The notes under the pieces: generated by a model
Seen by the model: the letters and a program-made list of their open reading frames with translations, nothing else
Told to the model about the DNA's origin: nothing
Databases searched by the model: none
In this document: positions 47,535 through 59,222 of the stretch, piece by piece
Layout of the letters: each line of letters starts with the position of its first letter
Position numbering within the stretch: position 1 is the stretch's first letter
Assembly (NCBI RefSeq): GCF_000203815.1
Contig: NW_004457624.1
Coordinates: 434,001-498,000 of the forward strand
Direction: 5' to 3'
From: Cavenderia fasciculata
Lineage: Eukaryota > Evosea > Eumycetozoa > Acytosteliales > Cavenderiaceae
DNA length: 64,000 nt
Made by a program: the position numbers and the translations under genes

Positions 47535-48650
47535 ATGAATAAATTAGAGATAATAGATAAAAAAAATTAACATAGGAAAATGATAGAGAAGTAATCAATC
47601 TGAGATCGACGATGATCTTGGAGAATTACATATTTCTCATACCTCAACAACTTCTAAAATGTAAGTATCATAAATAAAGAGATATGGCTTTCATTATTAT
47701 ATTATATCAATGTATTAATATCCCTCTTTTTTATTTATTAAAAGCTCATTGACTAAAGAAGAAGGAGAAAAGAAGAAGAAGAAGAATAAGAATAAGAATA
47801 AAAAGAAAAATTCATCTGAATATGTAGAACCTGGTACAATAGTTGAAGGTATTAACGATGAACACAATCACATCTACAACTATGGTAATGTGATTGATGG
47901 TAGGGTTGAAACCTCTATTCCATGGACCGAAGAAATATTGACTCAATATTTAAATGCTGCTGGTTATGTTCAAGGTTCAGGAAACACTGAATGCAACAAG
48001 GTTGAAATGATACCCTACTTTATTAAATTTGCAGACAATTCTCTTTTTCTTGCCAACAACTTTGGTGAAAAGAGAAAGAATGGTGAATTTTTCCTTCCCA
48101 TCAAGATCACTGGTGATGCTTTGACTGACTTTGACACTGTCTATACTTGGATTGGATCTAAATTGTTTGCAGATATTCAAAAGGGCCAGCCACCATCGTG
48201 TGAGATTATGACAACATTTCTTGTGGTCGCTTCCTTCCTTTTGGGTCTACCTGCTACAGTACCACCCGACACCCACACACACCAGAGAATCTCGACCATA
48301 TCATTAGACTAGCCAAATTAATGATGGAGGTTATCATTACCAACACTAGTAGCCGATCACAAGCAAAGATTAGAATGGAAAAGGAAAAGGTCAGGGAACC
48401 TGAAACTATTGAATCGGCACTTGAAAAGTTGGGTCGTATTGCTATTCTTCATTGGCACGTACCACAATGTCAATCATTCTTTTGGCATTTCAGACTGGTG
48501 TTGTCAATGTTTATCCACCATTGATCTATAGATCGATTCCTAAAGAGGTTCTAATTATTCTTAGAGTATGAAAATTACGATACTGATCTCATCTTCAAAC
48601 CATGGCAAACATGACTTATGATTTCATTTCCAAGTCAATCAATAAAAATA
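47535..48650 (+). pseudogene. Tandem-family copy H, degenerate relative of copy I
   Basis: The first exon starts ATGAATAAATTAGAGATA like copy I but meets a stop after 11 codons; the rest of the exon resumes in another frame and ends at a normal donor (about 47660). Exon 2 (from about 47744) is open through Lys tract, VEPGTIVEGINDEHNHIYNY, PPSCEIMTT and LLGLPA. There a deletion of about 85 codons joins it out of frame to YSTTRHPHTPENL, and a further shift lies in the HWH...LLAFQTG region. Pseudogene with at least four lesions. Confidence 0.8.
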
Positions 48651-48820
48651 AATCAATAAACAAATAAATAAATCAAATCAAAATCAAATCATAATCAAAT
48701 CATTTTCTGCCTTCAAGAACGATGACCACAAAATAAAATTTAATAACCATTGTGGGGGTTGTCCACGATCAAAACTCTAAAGAGATGAACTTCAATTTAG
48801 TTTTAAAAAGTGTAGTTACA

Positions 48821-50220
48821 ATGAATAAATTAGAGATAAGAGATACAAGTAAAGAAAAAGAAAAAGAAGAAGATAATGATGGTGATAGAGTTGAAATAGA
48901 TAAATTACAGATCAACGATGATGATCATCTCGAATCGCAGCAGACTACAAGTACTAGTACTACTACTTTCAAGTATGATGATGATGATTATGATGATGAT
49001 AATAATAATAAGAGATATTGATCAGTATCTAATAACTCTATTAATTTAAAAGATCAACAGAAGAAAAAGAAGAAGAAGAAGAAAAGAATAAGAAGAAGAA
49101 TAATAATAATAAAAAGAAAAAGAAAAAGAGAAAGACAAAGGTTGCATATGTAGAACCTGGTACCTTGGTAGTAGGTATTAACGATGAACACAATCACATC
49201 TACAACTATGGTAATGTTATTGATGTAAAGGGTGTTGATACTTCTAAACCATGGACTGAAGAAATATTGGGTCGATATCTAAAGGATGCTGGGTTTGTTA
49301 AAGGTTCAGGCAACACTCCAAGTAACAAGGCTGAAATGACACCATATTATGTTAAATTTGCAAACAAGTTCCTTTTTCTTGCAAACAACTTTCGTCACTA
49401 TCGAAGGATTATTGGACACTTTAATCCCATCGAACTCACTGGTAATGGTATGAAAGACTTTGAACTTGCCTATGATTGGATTGGATCTAGTTTGTTTGAA
49501 GATATGAAAAACGGTCAGCCACCATCATGTGAAATTATGACAACTTTACTGCTAGTTGCTGCATATTTGATGGGATTTCCTGGTTTTGGTCGTGGCTCAC
49601 TTCCCAAATACAAGAATATTCTCGTCAAGATGAACAAAGAGATACCACGCGACCCATCTCAACTCTTTATCAAGATTAAATACTACTATTATAGATACTA
49701 TGGTCTCCCAGATCAACAAAGATCGGTTGTATGGGACAAAGACAAGTTGACACAGTACCTTCAACACAACGGAATTCGAAAATACAGTCCCACTCGATAC
49801 ACCAAAACAGTTGAAAATATCCATTATATCACTAGTCTGGCTAAATTTATGATGGAAGTTATCATTACCAACACTGAGAGTAACGACGTACTCATCAAGA
49901 TCAAGATGGAAAAAGAAAAAGTAAAACAAATTGAAAGCGTTGAATCGGCACTTGAAAGAATGGCACGTATGGCTATACCACATTGGAGCAAACGAGAAGA
50001 TAGATGGGCAATATATATGAAAATTAATTGTGCTGCCATTACACTTTTGGCATTTCAGACTGGCATTCAGGACTACGTTTATCCACCATTGATCGATGGT
50101 TATTTAAAGGAAGAGCTCCTTAACGATCTAGAATACGATAACTTGGCCTTTGAAAATGACGATATTAAAACCATGTCATTCAGCATTTATCATTTTCTTG
50201 CCAAATCATTAATTAAATAA
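48821..50220 (+). CDS. Tandem-family member I
   Basis: Exons 48821-48972 and 49053-50220 (phase 2; donor GTATGA, acceptor AAAAG) give 439 residues, open throughout. Exon 1 MNKLEIRDTSKEKEKEED is charged and ends in Ser/Thr. Exon 2 begins STEEKEEEEKNKKK, then a long Lys/Arg tract, YVEPGTLVVGINDE, YNYGNVIDVKGVDTSKPW, QPPSCEIMTTLLLVAAYLMGF, GFGRGSLPKYKNILVKMNKE, VVWDKDKLTQYLQHNGIRKY, ARMAIPHWS, LLAFQTGIQDYVYPPLIDG. The Cys in PPSCEIM sets H and I apart as a subfamily. Function unknown. Confidence 0.82.
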
Positions 50221-50348
50221 AAATCTTAAATAAATACAAAATTAATAAATAATATATCTATTTATAAAAAGTGTTTATTCTTTACTTTAATTTTGTTTTA
50301 TTCATCATCTAATTCAAGGTCATCACCAAAGATGAACATTGGATATTC

Positions 50349-51529
50349 TTAATAATCAAGTACAACTGACTTGATGTAATCAGGAATCAATGGCGGAAAG
50401 AAATAATTGACAAGACCTGTTTGAAATGCCAAAAGGGTAACAACTAGGACTCTTATTCTCATGTCATGAGCCCATTCATCTTGCTTTGCCCAATACTTGT
50501 AAACCATATGACCCATCTTACAAAGTACCACTTCAACTGAATCGGTATCATCTACTGGCTTGTCTTCATTGTTGTAGTTATTGAAAAATACTTCAATCAT
50601 AATCATTTTAGACATTGCAATAATTCTTTCATAATTCTCTTCAGTTGGTGGATACCTTGTTGTACTGTACTGTCCGATTAAATTGTACTTTAGGTAGTTT
50701 GTTAAATTGGACTTGTCCCATTCAACCATTCTTTGTTTATCAACCATACTAAAGTATCGATTGTAATGATATTGAGTCTTGATAGCTAGGTCTTGATGGT
50801 TACGTGGAATCTCGAGGTTGAACTTGACCAAAGTATGCTTAATAGTATCTGCAAGACGACCTTGACAATAATTTGGAAAGCCCATTGTGTATCCTGCGAC
50901 AACAAGTAAAGTTGCCATCATACAATATGGTGGAGGTAATCTAGTTCCCATCTTTCCCAATACATCAGATCCAATGAAAGAGAATGCTTCCACAAACTCC
51001 TCTCTTACTACTTTAGAGTTTTCACCTCCAACCTGAAAAACACCATTGTTGTGATGTTTACCAGCTTGAAACAAGATCTTGTTTGTAAAATGGATAAAGA
51101 GAGGAATGATGTTTGATCTTGACTTTTTGTATTGGTAGCCATCTAATGAACCTCTAACAAACCCGGCATCTTTGAGGTAATTTGCAAGCGTAGCTTCAGT
51201 CCATTGCTTTTCAGTATCTACTTGTACATCGATAACATTGTCATAGTTGTAAACATAGTCCTTTTCATCAGGCAAACCTTTTACAAACTCTCCAGGTTCA
51301 AAGTAAGGTGCTGACAATGAACTTGATCTTTTCTTCTTGTCCTTTTTCTTTTTCTTCTTTTTCTCATCTATTGTTCTATAAATAATTTAAATATAAAAGT
51401 TTTATCAATAATGGTGAAGAGATAAATATTAATAATACGTTTAACATACACATTATCTGGAGTTGAAGTGGGAGGAATAGGAAAGTTAGGTGCTAGATTC
51501 CCTATGCCATCTTGGTATTTAAAACTCAT
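50349..51529 (-). CDS. Tandem-family member J, ends 17 codons early
   Basis: Exons 51529-51450 and 51375-50349 (phase 2) give 368 residues. It belongs with K and L: all have VVAGYTMGFP.YCQGR where others have VVAAYVMGFPGFGRG. The stop at 50349-50351 is TAA where K and L have a Leu or Ser codon (VVLDYLEYPMF in L); the frame continues past it as EYPMFIFGDDLELDDE to a second stop at 50298. So the family-conserved last strand is lost by one change, probably recent. Exon 2 opens TIDEKKKKKKKDKKK. Whether the shortened protein works is unknown. Confidence 0.8.
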
Positions 51530-51707
51530 TCTTTATTTGAACAAATATTTGAAAAAAATAAATAATTATGATTATGATTCCCTGATCCCGATGATGATCA
51601 ATCAAAAGTATTATGTCTTCAATTTTGATTGGAAAAAAACAAAAAAACACAAAAACCAACGAAAAATAATCTAAACATATGACTTTTTATTACTTTTTAA
51701 TTAACTA

Positions 51708-53053
51708 TTAATTAGATCTTGTTCTAGATGAAAAATGGATATTTAGATCATCTCCAAAGATGAACAATGGATATTCTAGACTATCCAATACCACTTTTTT
51801 GAGACAATCAGTCAATGGAGGATAGACATAGTTGGAGATACCAGTCTGAAATGCCAAAAGTGTGATTTCTAGTACTGCCAACATCATATCATCAGCCCAG
51901 GCTACTTTTTTTTTCCACAGTTGTATTACTGTACGACCAATCTTTTCAATTACAACTTCAATTGAATCGGTATCATTGATTGGATTATCATATGTAGAGG
52001 TAGTACGATGGACGATCATCATCCCATTTTTAGACAACGCAATGATTCGTTCAAAATTCTCTTTAGTTGGTGGATATCTTGTAGTACTGTACTGTCTGAT
52101 CAAATTGTGTTTGAGGTATTGTGTCAACTTGTCCTTGTCCCAAACAATGGGTCTTTGTCGGTCAGCAGAGCCATGGTATCTATTGTAACAATGTTGAATC
52201 TTGATAACGAGGTCTGGCATAGTACGTGGTATCTCTTTGTTCATCTTGACCAAAGTATGCTTGATTGTGTCTGGGAAACGACCTTGGCAATAGGTAGGAA
52301 AACCCATTGTGTATCCTGCGACGACAAGCAATGTTGATAAAATAAAATAAGATGGAGGTAGTCTTGTTTCTATCACTGAAAATACTTCAGATCCAGAGAA
52401 GGAAAGGAGAGCAACAAAATCTGAATTTGTACCTTTTTCAGGTGGCCCAAGCTGACCAAATTCATCTCCTTCTTCTTCTTTGTCTTGGAACTTGCTAGCT
52501 AGGAACAACATCTTGTTGATAAAATGGAAGAAAAAAGGTATGATTCTTGTCTTGTTGAGTTGAGTGTCCTCTGAACCTCTAACAAAACCAGCATCTTTGA
52601 GGTATTGTCCAAGAGTAGCTTCAGTCCAATGCTTGGAAGTATCAACTCGTTTTACATCTATCACATTGCCATAGTTGTAAATGTGGTTGTCTACATGGTC
52701 CTTTTCATCAGCCAAACCTTGTAAAAACTCTCCAAGATCATAATTAATTTGTTTGGGTTGTTTGTTCTTCTTCTTCTTATTCTTTTTCTTTTTCTTCTTT
52801 TTCTCCCCTGTTGTTGTTGTTATTGTTGATGTTCTTTAAACATAGATAAAAGAGAAAAGAAATGAAAAGAAAGTTATATTAATATTGATAATGGTGATGT
52901 GATGGGATGATATAATAAAAAATAGATACAAATATAAACATACACATTATCTGCAACAGTAGAAGTTGAAGTAGTAGAGGTAGTAGAAGTAGTACTAGTA
53001 GTGCCAACTTTGTTGGCTAAATCATTATCATCTTTGAAATCGTTGTTAGACAT
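51708..53053 (-). CDS. Tandem-family member K
   Basis: Exons 53053-52944 (MSNNDFKDDNDLANKVG then Thr/Ser repeats) and 52833-51708 join in phase 2 to 411 residues, fully open. Lys tract, then DLGEFLQGLADEKD, HIYNYGNVIDVKRVDTSKHW, LPPSYFILSTLLVVAGYTMG, KMNKEIPRTMPDL, IVWDKDKLTQYLKHNLIRQY, STTRYPPTKENFERIIALSK, LLAFQTGISNYVYPPLTD. The GRM block is altered to GRTVIQLW and the C-terminus ends SSRTRSN. Closest to J and L. Confidence 0.82.
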
Positions 53054-53143
53054 TGTTATTTGTTTGAATACTAAATAGAAAGAAAGAAAAAAAAATTGTG
53101 ACTTTTTTGATGTTGAAAACAGCTCTTTTCATTCGAGAATTAT

Positions 53144-54115
53144 TTAATTTAAATCATCTTTATAGATGAACATTGGATATTCTAAATAATCCAATACAAC
53201 AGACTTGAGATAACCATCAATCAATGGTGGATAGACATAATTGACAACACCCGCTTGAAATGCCAAAAGTGTCACAGAAAGTACGTTCATCATCACGTCC
53301 TTGGCCCAGTCTTCTTGTATGTTTGAATGTGGTAATACCATACGTCCCATCTTTTCAAGTATCACTTCAACTGAATCGGCATCATCTACTGGCTTGTCTT
53401 TTGAAAATGTATTCATATAGACATCGATCATGATCAATTTAGTAATCCCAATAATTCTTTCAAAATTCTCTTTGGTTGGTGGATACCTTGTTGGGTTGTA
53501 CTCTCTAATCGAATTGTTTTTGAGGTAGTGTGTCAACTTGATCTTGTCCCATACTATAGTTCTTTGACGATCAACCATACCATAGTACCGGTTGTACAGG
53601 TGTTGAATCTTGATGGCAAGGTCTGGCATGGTACGTGGTATCTCTTTGTTCATCTTGACCAAAGTATGCTTGATTGTGTCTATGAAACGTCCTTGGCAAT
53701 AATTTGGAAAGCCCATTGTGTATCCAGCAACGACAAGCAATGTTGCCATCATATAATAAGATGGAGGCACTCTTGTTCCCATCTTTGCCAATATTTCAGA
53801 TCCAATAAAGGAAAAGCAAGCTACATAATCCTCCTTTCCATTTTTAGGTGGTCCCATTTGACCCTACAAGGAGTCCTTGTAAAACCAGCATCTTTGAGGT
53901 ACTGTTCAAGTGTAGCTTCAATCCAATGCTTGGAAGTATCAACCTGTTTTACATCTACAACATTACCATAGTTGTAGACATGTTTGTCTACATGGTCCTT
54001 TTCATCGGTCAAAACCTTGAAAAATTCTCCCACTTCAAAACTTAGTTTACATATATAATATGTTCTTTTTCTTCTTTTTATTCTTATTCTTTTTCTTTTT
54101 CTTCCTTTTCTCTCC

Positions 54116-54147
<32 letters not shown>

Positions 54148-54342
54148 CTCTTTAAACAATAAATAAAAGAAAAGAAAGTAAAAGAAAGTTAATACTAATA
54201 TTATGATGAGATGAGATGATTAAAAAATGAATGGATACAAAAAACATACACATTATCTGCAGTTGAAGTAGAGGTTGTAGTAGAAGTAGGTGTACTAGGT
54301 TCTTCTACAAGATAGACATCACCATCTTTGAAATTGATATTC
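53144..54342 (-). pseudogene. Tandem-family copy L, degenerate
   Basis: Exon 1 (from 54342, MNINFKDGDVYLVEEPSTPT) and its donor are normal. In exon 2 (from about 54148) the in-frame Lys tract reads into a stop after KKNILYM, while FEVGEFFKVLTDEKD follows in another frame; a second break at about 53875 deletes some 40 codons after KDAGF. From GPPKNGKEDY on, the C-terminal 230 codons are open and well kept (GYTMGFPNYCQGR, KMNKEIPRTMPDL, GRMVLPHS, LEYPMFIYKDDLN). A start inside this part is possible but would lack the N-terminal core. Confidence 0.8.
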
Positions 54343-54561
54343 ATTGTGATTTGATGACAAATACTAATGTCTTGTCTTGTTGGTTGATTAAAAAAAATTA
54401 ATTGAAAAAACTTTGTTTGTTTTTTTTTATATATAAATATATTGCCTATTATTATTATTATTAATTATTAATTGTAAGTTACAAAGTTGATTATTATTAT
54501 TATTATTTTATTATTATTAATTATGCCAAAAAATATATAAACTAAATTTAATAAATTATTT

Positions 54562-56024
54562 CTATTTGTTGTTGATGGTGGTTGTTGTTGTTGTTGTTGT
54601 TTTATTATTGTTATTGTCATTGTTGTTGCTACTGTTGGTGTTGTTTATACTTTGATAAATATTGTTGAATGCTGTTTGGATATCAGAGTCAAATTCTAAA
54701 TGAGGATATTCTAGAGTGGCCAATATCTCTGTCTTGAGGCAACCAGCTATTAAAGGTGGGTGAACAAAATTGGAGATACCTGTTTGAAATGCCAAAAGTG
54801 TGACACCTAGGACGAATTGTCGCATATCGTAACCCCAATCCTTGTTTCCCCAAAACGGTAATGCCATACGACCAAGTCTGTCAAGTGCCTCTTCAACAGT
54901 CTCTTTTAGTTGTACCGATTCCAAAGCCATTTCCTGTGTATAGATGGATGGATTATTCTTCATGATGACCAAACTAATCACCAATTTACACAACACCAAG
55001 ATACGACTAAAGTTGTCTTCTGTCGGTGGATACTTGGTGGTCGTGTATTTTCTGATACTGTTGGTGAGGAGGTATTGAGTCAACTTGGTCTTGTCCCATA
55101 CAATCTTGTGTTGTTGATCTACCAAACCAAAGTATCTATTGTTGGTGTACAGAAGCTTGGCACTGAGGTCTGGTTCGTTACGAGGAATCTCCTTATTCAT
55201 CTTGACCAATGTTTCCTTGACTATGTTGGGTAATGGACCACGTCCAAACCCAGGGAACCCCAAAACATATGCTGTGACGACCAACAACGTTGCAATGGTG
55301 GTGTAGGATGGTGGAGTATGACGTTGCAATATTTCAAAGACTGGAGACCCAATGATAGAGTAGGCCTTTTCAAAGTCGGTCATACCATGTCCTGTGAGGT
55401 TGACCCTGTACGATTGATCAGGCAATTGCGACAATAGCTTGTTTGCAAATTCAATATAGACTGGTGTTATATCTGCCTTGTTTCTTGGAGTGTTACCTGA
55501 ACCTTTAACAAAACCAGCATCTTTGAGGTATTGTCCAAGAATAGCTTCATCCCATGGTTTAGACGTATCAACATTCTTTACATCTATAACCTTTCCATAG
55601 TCGTATTGGTAGTTGTGTTCGTCATTCACACCGTCTACAATATCACCTGCTTCAATTACTGTTGTAACCTTTTTCTTCTTATTCTTTTTCTTTTTCTTCT
55701 TTTTCTTTTCTCCTGTTGTTGTTGTTGTAGCTCTAATAATAATTTGGAAAGATAAAGATAAGAGTTTAGTAAATCATATATATATATATAATACATAAAT
55801 AAACAAATAAATATATCTATCTTTAACACATACACATTATCAGCTCCTATTGTTGTTGTAGTCGTAGTTGAAGTTGTAGAAGTATTTGTATTCTGCTTCT
55901 CATCACGATCATCATTTATTTGTAATTTATCTATTGTTATTGTATCTTTATCATCTTGTTCTTCTTCTTCTTTCTTTATCTTTATATCTTGTATCTGTAG
56001 TCCGAGAAAATTGTTCTTGCTCAT
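54562..56024 (-). CDS. Tandem-family member M
   Basis: Exons 56024-55834 and 55732-54562 (phase 2) give 453 residues, open throughout. Exon 1 (MSKNNFLGLQIQDIKIKKEEEEQ...) is charged, then Thr-rich. Exon 2: ATTTTTGEKKKKKKKKNKKKK, EAGDIVDGVNDEHNYQYDYG, LGQYLKDAGFVKGSGNTPRN, TPPSYTTIATLLVV, GFPGFGRGPLPNIVKETLVK, IVWDKTKLTQYLLTNSIRKY, GRMALPFWG, LLAFQTGISNFVHPPLIAG, LEYPHLEFDSD. This is close to the family consensus and a good reference copy. The tail adds an Asn/Ser/Thr run of about 35 residues. Function unknown. Confidence 0.84.
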
Positions 56025-56182
56025 TTTGTTGTATGAAACGAAATAATGATATCTGCTCGTTCAAGATGTGAAGTTCAAAATAAATAAAAAAAAAAAAGAA
56101 GAGCAAGTAGTTTGGGTAAGGGTACTATTCATTTATTTATTAATTTCTTTTTCATCAAATTATTATTATTATTATTTGTGTA

Positions 56183-57495
56183 TTAGTCATCTACATATAG
56201 TTTAGCATAGATATAATCACATATCTTTTCAGGGTCATCACCAAAGTCATAGCTTGGATACTCCAAATTATTCAATATTTCTCGTTTAACACAACCATCG
56301 ATCAGAGGAGTGTAAATGTAGTCTTGTATACCTGCCTGGAATGCGATAAGGCTAATGAGAACCACATACAATATCATCTGGTGAATCCATTGCTCTTTAG
56401 AATTCCAATGTCGATGTGCTAATCGACCCATCTTGTCTATTGCCGATTCAACTGTATCCATTCTAGGCACTGGTTCTTTACTCTTTGTATTTCTAAAGAT
56501 TAGATTCATTACCAATTTACAGAGATCTATGATATTATCATTAATGTGTTTGGTACGTTGATATCTATTGGTTCTAAATTGTCTGACACCATTCTTTTGC
56601 AAGTATTCTGTCATTTTGGTCTTATCCCAAACAACTTTGTATTGTTGATCTACTATACAATGGTAGATATTAAATGTATAGTTTAACTTTGTATACAACT
56701 CTGGTAGGTCACGTGGAATCTCTTTGTTTCTCTCGACTAGTGAATGCTTGACTATATTTGGTAAAGAACCTCTTCCAAAACCAGAAACACCCATTTGATA
56801 GGCTCCGACTACAAGTAAAGCTGTGATAAAGCCATAAGATGGTGGTAGATTTGTTCTCATCCTTTCAAATGCTTCAGTGGCAATGGAAGAGAATGCATTG
56901 TTAAAGTCGGTCGAACCATTTCCAGTTAGAGTCATATTCTTGAATTGATCAAACTTTCCTTGATGACTGAGAATGATTGACACTACTCGGTTTGAAAATT
57001 GAAGATAAAAAGGGGTCATTTCAGCCTTGTTACTTGCAGTATTGGCAGAACCTTTAACAAACCCAGCATCCTTTAGATATTTGCCCAATTTTTCTTCAGT
57101 CCATGGTTTAGAGATATCAACACCCTTTACAGTGATAACATTACCATAATCATAGATGTAGTCTTGTTCGTCATTTATACCAGCCAATACAGAACCAGGT
57201 TCAACAATTAAAGTCTTGTTAAGTTTGCCTCTTCCTGTGCGTGCATTGTTTTTCTTTTTCTTCTTTCCTCCTTCTTCTTCTTCTTTTAGTTCTCTAAATT
57301 TTAATGAGAGAGAGATAGAGTAAGATAATTATCTATTTAAGCGATACATAGTATGCAAACATACTCATTTGTTGTTGTAGTGGTAGTAGTAGATTGGTGA
57401 ACTTTTGTATCATTCTTTTGTATTTGATCTATTTCTTCCTGTATTACTTTCACTAAATCTAGTGGTACTTGTATCCCTAGAAACTCACTCTTCAT
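56183..57495 (-). CDS. Tandem-family member N
   Basis: Exons 57495-57365 (MKSEFLGIQVPLDLVKVI...) and 57293-56183 join in phase 2 (GA|A) to 413 residues, fully open. The second exon starts ELKEEEEGGKKKKKNNARTG rather than with the usual Thr run. Core: VEPGSVLAGINDEQD, YDYGNVITVKGVDISKPW, LPPSYGFITALLVVGAYQMG, GFGRGSLPNIVKHSL, EIPRDLPEL, VVWDKTKMTEYLQKNGVRQF, GRLAHRHWN, LIAFQAGIQDYIYTPLIDG, LEYPSYDFGDDPEKI. Several consensus residues differ, so it may be an older branch. Function unknown. Confidence 0.82.
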
Positions 57496-57578
57496 TGTTT
57501 GTTAGAATAATAATAATAATGTGATCATATATCTATTTGTTAATCATAACAAGAGTTGATCACCTAAAAAAAAAAAAT

Positions 57579-59152
57579 CTAAATGAAAATGGAATCTTCA
57601 AATATGAATTTATAATATTTGTTAAAAGTTGTTTGGATATCATCACTAAATTCAAAATAAGGATGTGGTAAAAAGTTTAACATCTCTGATTGAAGATGAG
57701 GAATGAGTGGAGGGTATACATGAAAGACACCAGTTTGAAATGCCATAAGTGTTACACCAAGTACATTCATTTTCATATTGATCGCCCACCAAACTTTTTC
57801 TGTTTTCCAATGTTGTAATGCCATACAACCTAATCTGTCAAGTGCCTCATTAACAGTCTCTTCACGTTGTACCACTTCTTTGGTTTGCTCTACTGTATAT
57901 ATTGTAGGATTATTATTCATGATGATATTCCCCATGATAGCTTTACACAATGCGATAGTGCAAAAGAGGTTTTCTTCTGTAGCTGCGTATCGAGTAGTAC
58001 TGAATAGTCTAATGTTGTTGTAAAAGAGATAGTGTTCCATCTTTGTCTTGTCCCATACCACTGATCTGAGTTGTTTTTGTTGAATGAGACAATAGTTTTC
58101 ATTGAAAGATTTTGTAATCGTTTCACCAAGGTCTGACATATTACGTGGAATATCAATATCAATCATCAACTTCTCGAGATGTCTCTTGATTGAGTAGGGG
58201 ATACATCCACAACCATACCCAGGTAAACCCATCACATATGCTCCAACTACCAATAATGATAGCATAAAATTGTAGGATGGTAAAGGAAGATATTCCCAGA
58301 GCAGAGAATAGGGGGAGCCAAAGATAGTAAAAGCACTTTCAAAGTCGACATCACCATCACCAGTAAGTGTAAGAGTTATAAGCTTTTCATCTGAATCTTT
58401 GTACGCTTCTGTCAAGACACATTGTACAAATTGAATGCTGATTGATATCAATTCAGCCTTGTAACTTGGAGTGTTGTCTGAACCTCTAACAAAACCAGCA
58501 TTTTTGAGGTACTGTTCAAGTGTAGCTTCATTCCAATTCTTGGTGGTGTTTGTTCCTCTATTCTTTTTCTTTTTCTTCTTTCCTCCTTGCCTATTAGTTG
58601 TTGTATTAGTTGTTGTTGTTGTAGTAGTAGTAGTTTCATTTGTTTTTGTTGTTGTTCTAAAAGAGTATAAAAGAAAATAGAGGATTTAATATGATGCATC
58701 CGAGACATATATAATAATTAGATGTATATATACACATTATTGATAGGTATATTAGCTTTTCTATGTACGACTATTGCAGATGAAGAGGATGAAGAGATAT
58801 CTTGATTATTTGCATCCTTTGCCTTTTCTTGATCTGCACTGTCTTGATCGTCGTCGTCATCACTGTCTTTCTCTGCATCTTTATCTGCATCTTTATTTGC
58901 ATCTTTCTCTTCATCATTAACGAATTGATTTAATGTACCATGCTTGTAATAATGATATGAAACCTTTCTCGTTTTGAACAATAGGTATATTAATCCAAAA
59001 AAGAGAGGTACGATACCAAGAACGAGAACAAGTAACGCTAATAACACTAATATTATAAAAAAGATAAATGGTAATAATGTATCTTTGTAGAATTGAATCG
59101 ATAATTCTTTTGTTCTATCTAACTGTTGTGTCTCTCTGTACGACTTGTTCAT
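57579..59152 (-). CDS. Tandem-family member O with an N-terminal membrane exon
   Basis: Exons 59152-58734 and 58656-57579 (phase 2, AAT-GT|GTATAT) give 498 residues. Exon 1 is unlike the others: a helix of about 30 hydrophobic residues (about 29-59), then FKTRKVSYHYYKHGTLNQF, an Asp/Lys/Glu-rich stretch and poly-Ser. Exon 2 brings Thr repeats, KKKKKKNRGTNTTKNWNEATLEQYLKN over two blocks, LPSYNFMLSLLVVGAYVMG, GYGCGCIP, IPRNMSDL, VVWDKTKMEHYL, GCMALQHW, LMAFQTGVFHVYPPLIP. The 30-residue EPG...YNYGNVIDV block is cleanly missing without frame loss. Read alone, exon 1 looks like a separate gene; the phase and donor show it is joined. Confidence 0.78.
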
Positions 59153-59222
59153 TGTAAAAAAGTAATGATCGACTGTCAGAGTAAGTTTCTTCTTTTAGAC
59201 AGTAAGAAAGATTTTATTTTTT

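Noticed and set aside
58734-59152. Separate membrane-protein gene upstream of copy O
   Set aside because: Its end matches the family exon-1 donor in the right phase, there is no good stop before the intron (the run-on is repeat-like), and exon 2 lacks its own start.
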